A DNA stretch of 39,863 nt from Candidatus Roizmanbacteria bacterium UBA6242 (GTDB lineage Bacteria > Patescibacteriota > Microgenomatia > UBA1406 > GWC2-37-13): positions 1 to 39,863 of the forward strand of contig DJWA01000022.1 of the NCBI GenBank assembly GCA_002440905.1, read 5' to 3'. Under the pieces are notes generated by a model, which was not told where the DNA came from, ran no database searches, and was given only the letters and a program-made list of their open reading frames with translations. The translations under genes and the position numbers were made by a program. Positions 8,540 to 15,997 of the stretch are shown here, in pieces; within the stretch, counting starts at the first letter, position 1, and each line of letters begins with the position of its first letter.

Positions 8540-9565
8540 ATGAAAAGTAAATCAGACGCTGGAAACGGTAAAAAAGAAGCCGTTACCTTTGCGATCGAGC
8601 AGATCCAGAAACAATTCGGGAGGGGATCAATTATGAGATTTGGACAGGCGCCGGTTATCCCGGTTGAAGTCATCTCCTCGGGTATTCTTCCCTTGGACTT
8701 AGCACTTGGCGTCGGCGGTATACCGCGCGGACGGATTATCGAAATCTTCGGACCTGAAGCATCGGGTAAGACGACCATTTGTCTGTCCCTTATTGCTGAG
8801 GCGCAAAAAGCCGGAGGTACGGCTGCTTTTATCGACGCTGAACACGCGCTTGACCCTGAGTGGGCTAAAACCCTTGGGGTAAAACTCGACGACCTTTTGA
8901 TTTCCCAACCCGATACCGGAGAACAAGCTCTTGAGATTACGGAAACCCTAATCCGTTCTGGAGGAGTTGACTTGGTTGTCGTTGATTCGGTTGCCGCCCT
9001 CGTCCCCAAGTCAGAAATCGAAGGGGAAATGGGAGATAGTCAGATGGGGCTTCAAGCCCGCCTCATGTCTCAAGCCTTGCGCAAACTTACAGGAATTGTT
9101 TCAAAGTCCAAGACAACTGTCATCTTTACAAACCAATTGAGACTCAAGATCGGCGTTTTCTTTGGAAATCCGGAAACGACTCCAGGAGGTTTGGCATTAA
9201 AATTCTATACCTCGATTCGAATGGACGTCAGGAAAATCGAGACCTTGAAAAAAAACAATCAAGTCTATGGTAGTCGGGTGAGGGTTAAGGTAATCAAAAA
9301 CAAAGTGGCTGCCCCATTTAGGGAAGCCGAGTTTGTCATTAATTCCCAAGGGGTCGACCGAGAAGAAGCATTGGTTGATGCCGCTTTAAACGCTGGACTC
9401 ATTACTAAAAGCGGATCATTCTTCAAGATAAATGACAAGCTTTTGGGACAGGGGAAGGAAGAGGTTAAAAGGGTCATAGGCGACGACACAAAACTGAAGA
9501 GCCAACTTTTGAAACAGGTTATGGAAAAGCCAAAGGCGGTAATAAATAAGGAAAACACCAAATAA
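8540..9565 (+). CDS. recA: Recombinase RecA
   Basis: 341 residues, the standard RecA length. RecA forms ATP-dependent filaments on single-stranded DNA and drives homologous pairing and SOS coprotease activity. Walker A GPEASGKTT is at residues 71-79, and Walker B LVVVDSVAAL is near 145-154. The filament/L2 region FTNQLRLKIGVFFGNPE is near 196-212, followed by TPGGLALKFY. The N-terminal helix region is EAVTFAIEQIQKQFGRGS. It leads an apparent operon with recX (11 nt downstream) and an MFS gene. The start is the ATG giving the usual N terminus. Confidence 0.99.
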   Translation: MKSKSDAGNGKKEAVTFAIEQIQKQFGRGSIMRFGQAPVIPVEVISSGILPLDLALGVGGIPRGRIIEIFGPEASGKTTICLSLIAEAQKAGGTAAFIDAEHALDPEWAKTLGVKLDDLLISQPDTGEQALEITETLIRSGGVDLVVVDSVAALVPKSEIEGEMGDSQMGLQARLMSQALRKLTGIVSKSKTTVIFTNQLRLKIGVFFGNPETTPGGLALKFYTSIRMDVRKIETLKKNNQVYGSRVRVKVIKNKVAAPFREAEFVINSQGVDREEALVDAALNAGLITKSGSFFKINDKLLGQGKEEVKRVIGDDTKLKSQLLKQVMEKPKAVINKENTK

Positions 9566-9576
9566 ACCGGAAACGT

Positions 9577-10056
9577 ATGTTAAACGAAGACCTTATTCCT
9601 TTGCTGAACAAGGCCTACTTCTTTTTGAAGTTTAGGCCAAGATCTGAAAAAGAAGTCCGGGACTATCTGTATAAAAAAGTCTCAACTACCCATTGGTCGC
9701 GAGACGCGGCCGACATCATAGTGGAGAAGCTTAAAAGCCAACTTCTTGTGGACGATGTCAAATTCGTCGACTGGTTTGTCCGTCAAAGAACCGCTCTCAA
9801 GCCGAAAAGTCAAAGACTTCTAACCCGGGAACTAAAACAGAAAGGGATTGCCGATGAATTGATCGAAAAGCATTTTTCCAGTAACGCCCTTAACGAAGAC
9901 TCTTTGGCATTCAAGATTCTTGAAAAACGCTGGGTCAGATTTAAGGGTTTAGACTCAAGAAAAAGATATGAAAAAGCCGCCAGATTTCTGATGAGTCGGG
10001 GATTCAGCTACGAAATCTGTAAGAAATCCATTGAAAAACTTGAAAGTGGGGATTAG
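9577..10056 (+). CDS. recX: Regulatory protein RecX
   Basis: 159 residues, all-helical RecX family (PF02631), which binds and modulates RecA filaments. The repeat motifs are visible: LKFRPRSEKEVRDYLYKK near 18-35, VDDVKFVDWFVRQR near 57-70, and KSQRLLTRELKQKGI near 75-90. They carry the alternating aromatic/basic three-helix pattern of the family. It starts 11 nt after recA, the usual recA-recX arrangement, so cotranscription is likely. The next gene, an MFS transporter, follows after 12 nt. Confidence 0.93.
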   Translation: MLNEDLIPLLNKAYFFLKFRPRSEKEVRDYLYKKVSTTHWSRDAADIIVEKLKSQLLVDDVKFVDWFVRQRTALKPKSQRLLTRELKQKGIADELIEKHFSSNALNEDSLAFKILEKRWVRFKGLDSRKRYEKAARFLMSRGFSYEICKKSIEKLESGD

Positions 10057-10068
10057 AATGATCTATCA

Positions 10069-11259
10069 ATGAGTAAGCAAAGTGGGTGGGCTGATAGGAA
10101 TATTCGTTATTACTACATAACCGAACTTCTTAACAATCTTTTCTTTCTTATCCCTGTGTATATTGCTTTCCAAAACCAGTACCTCACTCTGACCCAGATG
10201 GCTTTGTTGGCCAGCGCCAGATATGTTCTGATGTTTCTTATGGAGTTACCTACCGGCGTCTTTGCCGATCTGTGGGGGAGGAAAATAAGTTGCGCTATAG
10301 GCGCATTTATCGACGCCGGCGGACTGTTTCTAATCGCTTTTTTCCCAAGCACCACTTGGATAATCGTCGGAACAATGATCAGGGCGATAGGCGAAAGCAC
10401 TATGTCGGGAGCCAATTCCGCCCTTATTTACGATACGCTTAAGGAAAATAATCGAGAAGACGAATATGTCAAAGTTGCCGCCCGCGAATCAATGATAGTT
10501 CAGACGGGATTGATCTTGGCAACGTTTTTGGGAGGATATCTATATTCCATATCTAAAACCCTACCTTTCTTTTTAACCGGAGCAAGTATTTTCACAAGCG
10601 CCTTTTTATATCTCAGAATGCAGGAGCCGCATCTTGACAGCATCAAATATTCGTGGAGCATATATATAAACAAAACAAAAGACGGTTTGAGGGAACTTGT
10701 TAAAAATTCTTACACCAAATACCTTTCTATTTATTTTATGTTCATCGCCGGCATCAGCTGGTCGTGGATGACATATCTGAATTTGGTCTATCTCAATAGC
10801 CTTGGTTTTGACCAAGGTACTCAAGGAACTATCTTGTCCGGTGCCAGGATGTTGAACGCCATAATAATCGGCATTGTCGCCGTTGGCGCTTTGAAATTCA
10901 CGAGAAAACACGGCGCCTGGATTCACCCAGGGCTTATGCTTCTGGGAAGCTTAATGGCGCTTATACCAAACCCGGTTATAAACGTTTTGGCAATTGTACC
11001 CCTTATGTTTGTTTCAACTTTGAGATTCAATTTGCTTGGGAAGCTTACTAATGAAGTATTTGATTCGCGCCATCGGGCAACCGCACTTTCGGCGTTGAAC
11101 CTATTGTTGGGAATGTTGTATTCGGTGATCGTTGCATTATCAGGACCGCTTACCGAGATCGCTCACCCGAGATGGATATTCTTCTTTACTGGGATTATGC
11201 CTTTGCCGTTAATCGTTTGGTTGGTTTTTAAAATGAAGAGACATCGCTTAGTAACTTAA
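10069..11259 (+). CDS. Major facilitator superfamily transporter
   Basis: 396 residues with about 12 hydrophobic helices. The MFS loop 2-3 signature is present as GVFADLWGRKISCAIGA near residue 60-77, matching the G-x-x-x-D-x-x-G-R-K pattern. It belongs to a branch common in CPR and Gram-positive bacteria with no defined substrate. The start is 12 nt after recX, so it may be read from the recA promoter, though no functional link to recombination is known. The 3' end overlaps the convergent nuclease-like gene by 12 nt. Confidence 0.85.
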   Translation: MSKQSGWADRNIRYYYITELLNNLFFLIPVYIAFQNQYLTLTQMALLASARYVLMFLMELPTGVFADLWGRKISCAIGAFIDAGGLFLIAFFPSTTWIIVGTMIRAIGESTMSGANSALIYDTLKENNREDEYVKVAARESMIVQTGLILATFLGGYLYSISKTLPFFLTGASIFTSAFLYLRMQEPHLDSIKYSWSIYINKTKDGLRELVKNSYTKYLSIYFMFIAGISWSWMTYLNLVYLNSLGFDQGTQGTILSGARMLNAIIIGIVAVGALKFTRKHGAWIHPGLMLLGSLMALIPNPVINVLAIVPLMFVSTLRFNLLGKLTNEVFDSRHRATALSALNLLLGMLYSVIVALSGPLTEIAHPRWIFFFTGIMPLPLIVWLVFKMKRHRLVT

Positions 11260-12357
11260 CGGGACTCCGTTATCGGCAAGGTATTGAAAACGTTCCCAAA
11301 TTTTAGCTGCAATTTCATATTGATAGTTTGCTAGATCCTCAAAGTTCCTGACTTTGTCGGGCGCATTTAAAAACGGCACATTTTCTTCAAAATCGTCTTG
11401 GGTAAAGTGGCTGAGGATTTTTCTCACTAATGCCCTGTCCTTGTGTGCCATGGCAATTTTAATCCCCCTAATGACCTTAATGTCTTGAGTGTTTTTGTAT
11501 TGTCCGTCCTGGGATTCAAGTTCTAGGGAAGCGCTTGATGAAGGTTTTAAAACAAACCGATACTCTTCCCCTGAAGGTAAAAGCATGGCATAAACCACTT
11601 CGACATTTGGAAGAGGATTTTTGGGAGACATAATCCAGGTGAGAATTTCTTCACCAATTCTACCTTTTATCTCAACCGTAACACCACTGGCAACTCCGGT
11701 CGCAACCGCAGCGTCATATTTTAAAAGCTGGTTGACCCTTTTGGAGGGATTATGCGAACCGTATTTGCTGCCTTGAGCATCTTTAACCTCATATATGTAT
11801 GGCTTTCCCGGATCCGATTTCAACCTCAAAGGTACGTCTATTTCCAAATCATGAGTCAATTTCTGGCGGGGCTTCCTGATGTTTTTGCCATTCTCGTTAA
11901 CTATATGGTCCCATCTAGTCCATTCATCAAACCCTTCAAATTCCATGCGGAAAGGGTTGATGTTAAAATCAACAATAACGTCAGAGCGAGTCAACATTTC
12001 CTTAATCCTTTTTAGTTCGAAAACAACCCCACTCAAGTTTTGCATCTTGACCCGTTCGTCGATGTGACCTTTTGTCAAAGACATTAACCTGTTGACGTAT
12101 CTTTTCCGAATAGGTTTGGGGACCGCTTCTATAAGAGAATTGTATTCTGTAAGCAGACTTGAATGAGTAGGAATATTTTCTTGATAAAGAATTTTTGTCA
12201 GACTTCTATTAAGGAGTTTTGATTCCGTAAGTAAACGACCTTCCTTAAGAGGCGGTTGGGGGGTTTTCAAGACGGCTTCAATTCTTTTGAGTGCCGTGCC
12301 GTAGGCAATGGCTTTCTCAAAGTAGGTAGCATGCTTATGACGTATTCTTTCGGCCAT
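11248..12357 (-). CDS. Uncharacterised protein with a PD-(D/E)XK nuclease-like core
   Basis: 369 residues, no family recognised with confidence. The N-terminal 110 residues are basic and helical. The central segment fits a PD-(D/E)XK restriction-endonuclease-like core: a helix with Glu near 115 (VVFELKRIKEM), Asp174 in DLEIDVPLR, then the E-x-K of YIYEVKDAQG (Glu190, Lys192), then a helix with Gln210 and Lys213 (VNQLLKYDAAVATG). The C-terminal 130 residues, ending in a Tyr-rich helix, are unassigned. If correct, it is a DNA or RNA nuclease in the cytoplasm. No methylase or specificity gene is adjacent, so a classical restriction system is unlikely. A TATAAT box lies 7 nt before the ATG. The 3' end overlaps the MFS gene by 12 nt. 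Confidence 0.6.
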   Translation of the reverse strand: MAERIRHKHATYFEKAIAYGTALKRIEAVLKTPQPPLKEGRLLTESKLLNRSLTKILYQENIPTHSSLLTEYNSLIEAVPKPIRKRYVNRLMSLTKGHIDERVKMQNLSGVVFELKRIKEMLTRSDVIVDFNINPFRMEFEGFDEWTRWDHIVNENGKNIRKPRQKLTHDLEIDVPLRLKSDPGKPYIYEVKDAQGSKYGSHNPSKRVNQLLKYDAAVATGVASGVTVEIKGRIGEEILTWIMSPKNPLPNVEVVYAMLLPSGEEYRFVLKPSSSASLELESQDGQYKNTQDIKVIRGIKIAMAHKDRALVRKILSHFTQDDFEENVPFLNAPDKVRNFEDLANYQYEIAAKIWERFQYLADNGVPLSY

Positions 12358-12364
12358 ATTCTTG

Positions 12365-12370
12365 ATTATA
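12365..12370 (-). promoter_or_regulatory. -10 box, leaderless start of PD-(D/E)XK-like gene
   Basis: Minus-strand TATAAT ends 7 nt before the ATG at 12357. This implies a start point at or one nucleotide from the start codon. Confidence 0.55.
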
Positions 12371-12423
12371 GTTGAAGATTCCTTTATTAAAGAGTAAAAT
12401 ATGGGTATTAGAAATTGCTTATA

Positions 12424-12532
12424 GAGGGTTAATAAACATTAACGTTACAAATGTTGTCAATAATCGCAAACCAATTAATATCGGGAGATCGATCCCCTTC
12501 AGCGGGGGCAACACTGGTAGCTATATAACCCT
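12424..12532 (+). other. Structured stretch upstream of rny, possible leader element
   Basis: The 202-nt gap before rny holds no convincing gene. It contains two mutually exclusive small hairpins: GGGA (12483-12486) with TCCC (12493-12496), or CCCC (12494-12497) with GGGG (12504-12507). A longer-range 7-nt complement, AGGGTTA (12425-12431) with TAACCCT (12526-12532), encloses them. It matches no riboswitch class I recognise. It could regulate rny or be chance. Confidence 0.3.
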
Positions 12533-12559
12533 TCAACAAAGCTTACTTTATTAAATTAT

Positions 12560-14014
12560 ATGCTGAAATTTTTCAAAAAATTCACATCTATTGGCCGAGA
12601 TCGTGAAGAACTTCTAAAAAACGCCCGTCAAGAGGCGGAAAATATCGTCCTTAGAGCCAAACAAGAAGCAGTATCGATCAAGTCAGACGCCGATAACCAA
12701 GCCCGCAAAGTTGCAACCGATGCTCTTGAGGTCGAAAAGAGATTGGCCAAAAAAGAACAGACCGTTGAGGACAAGGAGAATCAGGTTAACCGTGAAAGGC
12801 AGTCCGTCCAGGACAGCAAAAACCATATGGATCGGATGAGGCGCGAACTCGAGGAAAAGAAAGAGCAGATGCTTCTTAAGCTTGAGAAGATCGCAGGTCT
12901 GACTAAAGATCAGGCTAAAGACCTCCTGCTATCGGGTTGGGAAGAAAAACTCAAAGGTGAAGTCGCCAAGAAGATAAAAAGCGCCGAAGAGGAAGTTAAG
13001 GCAAAAGTCGAAGATAAAGCCAAGACTATGCTTGTTGACGCGATGCGTTATGGAGCCATCGACTATGTAGCCGAGTATACGCTCTCGGTTATCAACTTAC
13101 CTTCAGAAGACTTTAAGGGAAGGATCATCGGTAAGGAAGGCCGCAATATCCGTGCCTTTGAACTGGCAACCGGAGTTGATGTCGATCTTGAAGAAGAGGG
13201 AGTTATCAGACTGTCCTCATTTGACGCCACTCGTCGTGAAATCGCCAGACTATCTCTTGAAACCCTAATTAAAGATGGTCGAATACAACCCCCAAGGATT
13301 GAGGAGATTGTCAAAAAAGTCAGGTCAGATGTTGAAAAAACGATTTTTAAAGCCGGTGAGGAATTGGCTCATAAGGTCGGAGTCTTCAACCTGCCTGCAG
13401 AAATAACCCAAGCATTGGGTCGTTTTAAATATCGCTATTCATACGGTCAGAATATGATTGCCCATACCCTTGAAGAGACAAAAATCGGGATCGCCCTAGC
13501 CCATGAACTCGGAGTCGATGTCAACGTCGTCAAACTCGGATGCTTGCTCCATGACATCGGAAAGGTCATCACCGACAAGGAAGGTTCGCACGTCGATCTC
13601 GGGGTCGAGCTTTTGAAAAAGCACCGTTTTCCCCAGAAAGTCATCGACTGCGTCGCCGCCCATCACGAAGACGTCCCCTTCACCTCAATTGAGGCGATTA
13701 TCGTCTACATATCAGATGCCGTATCTGGAGGTCGACCGGGAGCCAGACATGAGGACTTTGAAGAATACCTGAAAAGAATTAAGACTATCGAAGAGGCTGC
13801 CAAAACCAAAAAGGGAGTCCGCGAAGCATATGCTCTTCAGGCCGGGCGCGAGCTACGGGTTATCGTACGACCCGACGAGGTGACCGATGACGAAGCCGTT
13901 GTTTTGGCCGAAAACATCAGGGAAGAGTTGGAGTCGAAGTTTGACGTCTTCCCGGGCCAGATCAAGGTAACAGTCATCCGCGAATCAAGGGCCGAGGCAA
14001 CCACCAAGATCTAA
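12560..14014 (+). CDS. rny: Ribonuclease Y (soluble form without membrane anchor)
   Basis: 484 residues. RNase Y is an endoribonuclease that initiates mRNA decay. The order of domains is canonical: a long charged coiled coil at about residues 12-150 (EELLKNARQEAENIVLRAKQ onward), a KH domain at about 185-245 (GRIIGKEGRNIRAFELATG), and an HD phosphohydrolase domain with His302 (AHTLEETKIG) and the His331-Asp332 pair in LLHDIGK. The family-typical C terminus GQIKVTVIRESRA follows. The usual N-terminal transmembrane helix is missing: the protein starts MLKFFKKFTSIGRD and goes straight into the coiled coil. No alternative upstream start adds a hydrophobic segment. The protein is therefore probably cytosolic or peripheral. 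thiL follows 5 nt downstream. Confidence 0.96.
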   Translation: MLKFFKKFTSIGRDREELLKNARQEAENIVLRAKQEAVSIKSDADNQARKVATDALEVEKRLAKKEQTVEDKENQVNRERQSVQDSKNHMDRMRRELEEKKEQMLLKLEKIAGLTKDQAKDLLLSGWEEKLKGEVAKKIKSAEEEVKAKVEDKAKTMLVDAMRYGAIDYVAEYTLSVINLPSEDFKGRIIGKEGRNIRAFELATGVDVDLEEEGVIRLSSFDATRREIARLSLETLIKDGRIQPPRIEEIVKKVRSDVEKTIFKAGEELAHKVGVFNLPAEITQALGRFKYRYSYGQNMIAHTLEETKIGIALAHELGVDVNVVKLGCLLHDIGKVITDKEGSHVDLGVELLKKHRFPQKVIDCVAAHHEDVPFTSIEAIIVYISDAVSGGRPGARHEDFEEYLKRIKTIEEAAKTKKGVREAYALQAGRELRVIVRPDEVTDDEAVVLAENIREELESKFDVFPGQIKVTVIRESRAEATTKI

Positions 14015-14019
14015 CGATA

Positions 14020-14931
14020 ATGAAAATGTCAAAGCTTGGCGAGTTTGGACTTATAGAGAGGATCAAAAAGTCTCTTAAAAATCCTAATATTGGTTCGGAC
14101 TGTGCTCCAATTGTTGTCGGGGGCGCCACCTATCTTATAACCTGCGATATCATTCTTGAGGACAAACATTTCTTAAGAAGATATCCTCCGGAATTTGTTG
14201 GATTCAAGGCCATTTCAGTCAATGCTTCGGACATTATCGCATCAGGTGGTAGACCTCAGTCGGTCCTCATATCATTGATACTCCCGGATATTGACTCTAC
14301 ATACGTTGAAGCCCTTTACCGGGGAATAATCCGGGCATGCAAAAAATATAAATGTAAAGTTGTTGGAGGTAACGTCACTTCGTCTAATAAAGTCGGTGTT
14401 GACGTTTTTATGATGGGGCCTTCCAAAAGATTTATAAAAAGAAAAACTGCTAGGTCAGGTGACTACATATTTGTAACCGGTAACTTGGGTGATTCTAAAG
14501 CCGGCATGGAACTATTAATGATGGATAAAAAGTCATATGCCCCTTTTGAAAAGATACTAATGAAGCGCCATTTGAAGCCTGAAATAGAAGTTGATATCTC
14601 TAATTATTTGGTCAAAAACGCTACCAGCTCTATGGACATAAGCGATGGATTATCATCTGATCTGTATCAATTATTCGACAAGAAAAAAGTCAAAATCAGT
14701 ATCGATTCCGACCTAATTCCCTTGTCCCGGGAGCTTAAAATGTTTTGTAAAAAATACCGTCATGACGCCATATCCTATGCCTTGACCGGAGGGGAAGATT
14801 ATAAAATCTTATTTACCCAAAAGAAAAAATCTAGTCCTTTTTTTAATATTGGAAAAGTCGAAAAAGGGTCGGGAATTTTTGTCAATAACCGAAAATTGAA
14901 GAACAAGAGTTTTGAACACTTCAGGTCCTAA
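14020..14931 (+). CDS. thiL: Thiamine-monophosphate kinase
   Basis: 303 residues, AIR-synthase/PurM-like fold (PF00586 and PF02769). ThiL phosphorylates thiamine monophosphate to thiamine pyrophosphate. Family markers are the N-terminal KLGEFGLIERI, NIGSDCAPI, CDIILEDKHF with an Asp pair, and FKAISVNASDIIASGGRP. These are followed by KVVGGNVTSS, SMDISDGLSSDLYQL and ALTGGEDYKILFT. It starts 5 nt after rny and is probably cotranscribed with it. No other thiamine gene is in the window, so it may act in salvage. An ATG 6 nt downstream (14026) is an equally good start. Confidence 0.93.
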   Translation: MKMSKLGEFGLIERIKKSLKNPNIGSDCAPIVVGGATYLITCDIILEDKHFLRRYPPEFVGFKAISVNASDIIASGGRPQSVLISLILPDIDSTYVEALYRGIIRACKKYKCKVVGGNVTSSNKVGVDVFMMGPSKRFIKRKTARSGDYIFVTGNLGDSKAGMELLMMDKKSYAPFEKILMKRHLKPEIEVDISNYLVKNATSSMDISDGLSSDLYQLFDKKKVKISIDSDLIPLSRELKMFCKKYRHDAISYALTGGEDYKILFTQKKKSSPFFNIGKVEKGSGIFVNNRKLKNKSFEHFRS

Positions 14932-14994
14932 TCGCATTGTCACAAAGCCTTCAAATTGATCTAGATTGTTATAATAAGATATTTTTAATGTAGA

Positions 14995-15024
14995 TTGACA
15001 AGACGCCAAAAAACGACTATTCTG
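14995..15024 (+). promoter_or_regulatory. HU promoter
   Basis: TTGACA (14995-15000) and TATTCT (15019-15024) are separated by 18 nt. They predict a start near 15031 and a leader of about 55 nt. The leader ends in a strong Shine-Dalgarno, AGGGGGTG (15070-15077), 8 nt before the ATG. This is the clearest conventional promoter plus ribosome site in the window. Confidence 0.6.
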
Positions 15025-15085
15025 TTAGCAATTAATTGTTGTAACGCTACAAAAGAATATTCAATAGAGAGGGGGTGAAAACATA

Positions 15086-15358
15086 ATGACAAAAGCAGAT
15101 TTAGTCGCTCAAGTTGCCAAGAAAGCCAACCTTACCGCCAAAGCAGCAAAAGACGCCGTCTCAACAGTCTTTTCGACAATGGCTGACGCTATGAAAAGAG
15201 GCGAGAAAGTCGTCGTCACCGGTTTCGGAACTTTCATGGTAAGAAAAAGAGCCTCGAGAAAAGGACGCAATCCTCAAACTGGAGCTGAGATTCAAATCCC
15301 AGCTACTAAAACTCCTGGATTTACCGCCGGTAAATCTTTAAAGAGATTAGTCAAATAA
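15086..15358 (+). CDS. hup: HU-family DNA-binding protein
   Basis: 90 residues, the exact length of bacterial HU (PF00216), a dimeric nucleoid protein that bends DNA. Visible features are the N-terminal helical dimer region (TKADLVAQVAKKANLTAKAA), the GFGTFMVRKRASRKGRNPQTG arm region in two parts (GFGTFMVRKR then RKGRNPQTG), and TPGFTAGKSLKRLVK at the C terminus. The proline at the arm tip corresponds to NPQTG. It is preceded by a conventional promoter and strong ribosome site and followed by an intrinsic terminator, so it is a stand-alone, well-expressed transcription unit. Confidence 0.98.
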   Translation: MTKADLVAQVAKKANLTAKAAKDAVSTVFSTMADAMKRGEKVVVTGFGTFMVRKRASRKGRNPQTGAEIQIPATKTPGFTAGKSLKRLVK

Positions 15359-15384
15359 CTTTGAGGATCTTGGATAAAAGATTG

Positions 15385-15421
15385 CAATCCTCCGTTTCAT
15401 AAGACGGGGGATTGTTTTTTT
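15385..15421 (+). terminator. Rho-independent terminator of HU gene
   Basis: An 11-bp stem pairs CAATCCTCCGT (15385-15395) with ACGGGGGATTG (15404-15414), with one T-G pair and an 8-nt loop. A run of seven T residues (15415-15421) follows directly. It is the only textbook intrinsic terminator I find in the window. Confidence 0.9.
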
Positions 15422-15451
15422 GGGGCTTTATTGTATACTGATTGCTGGAAC

Positions 15452-15997
15452 ATGAAAAATCTGAGCCGAATAATTATCGTTTTATTTATAATCATCACCC
15501 TGCCGGCCGTTGGCTACTTCGTCATGGAGTCGTCAGGAGCTACTGCCGTTACCCCTGATCAAAAGGTCATATACGACCTTCCTTATCCCGGGCTTTTGAG
15601 CGATCACCCTCTTTATTATGTAAAGATCGTTCGTGATAGGATTACCGAATTCCTAACTCGCGACAATCTCAAGAAAGCCCAGCTTTACCTTCTTTATTCG
15701 GATAAACGTGCCGCCATGGCCGTAACACTTGCCACCAAGGGCAAGAACAGTCAGGCTATAGACGCGTTATCTAAAGCCGAAAAATACTTCCTAAAAATCG
15801 CCCCCTTATTGAAGGAGGCTAAGGAGCAGGGAAACTCGGCCGAATCGAATTTTATTGAGACTTTGAAGCTCTCAAACGCCAAACATAAAGAATTAATTGG
15901 CGAGCTTATAAAAGCACTGCCGACCGGATTTGATGAACAGTTGAGACAGATTGAAGCTTTGAATCTTCAGGTAAAGCGTGATCTTGAAAGTCTGTGA
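15452..15997 (+). CDS. DUF5667 domain protein, membrane-anchored extracytoplasmic
   Basis: 181 residues from the ATG at 15452; a TTG at 15431 opens the frame earlier but the ATG precedes the signal-like helix (LSRIIIVLFIIITLPAVGYF). The mature part starts with YDLPYPGLLSDHPLYYVKIVR, the hallmark of DUF5667 (PF18915), and continues as a helical hairpin bundle to the end. Proteins with this domain are found in actinobacteria and CPR and are exported; their role is unknown. A TATACT box lies 12 nt upstream of the ATG. The 3' end overlaps the convergent O-antigen ligase-like gene by 92 nt, the longest overlap here. Confidence 0.82.
   Translation: MKNLSRIIIVLFIIITLPAVGYFVMESSGATAVTPDQKVIYDLPYPGLLSDHPLYYVKIVRDRITEFLTRDNLKKAQLYLLYSDKRAAMAVTLATKGKNSQAIDALSKAEKYFLKIAPLLKEAKEQGNSAESNFIETLKLSNAKHKELIGELIKALPTGFDEQLRQIEALNLQVKRDLESL

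Noticed and set aside
8398..9009. 203-codon minus-strand frame opposite recA
   Set aside because: Low-complexity Ser/Pro/Arg translation typical of antisense to a real gene; recA on the other strand is certain.
12480..12535. Possible tRNA in the rny leader
   Set aside because: There is no acceptor stem or T-loop TTCRA pattern with correct spacing; only short hairpins.
12372..12554. 60-codon open frame upstream of rny
   Set aside because: No family resemblance, no hydrophobic segment that could be the missing RNase Y anchor, and it lies over the structured leader.
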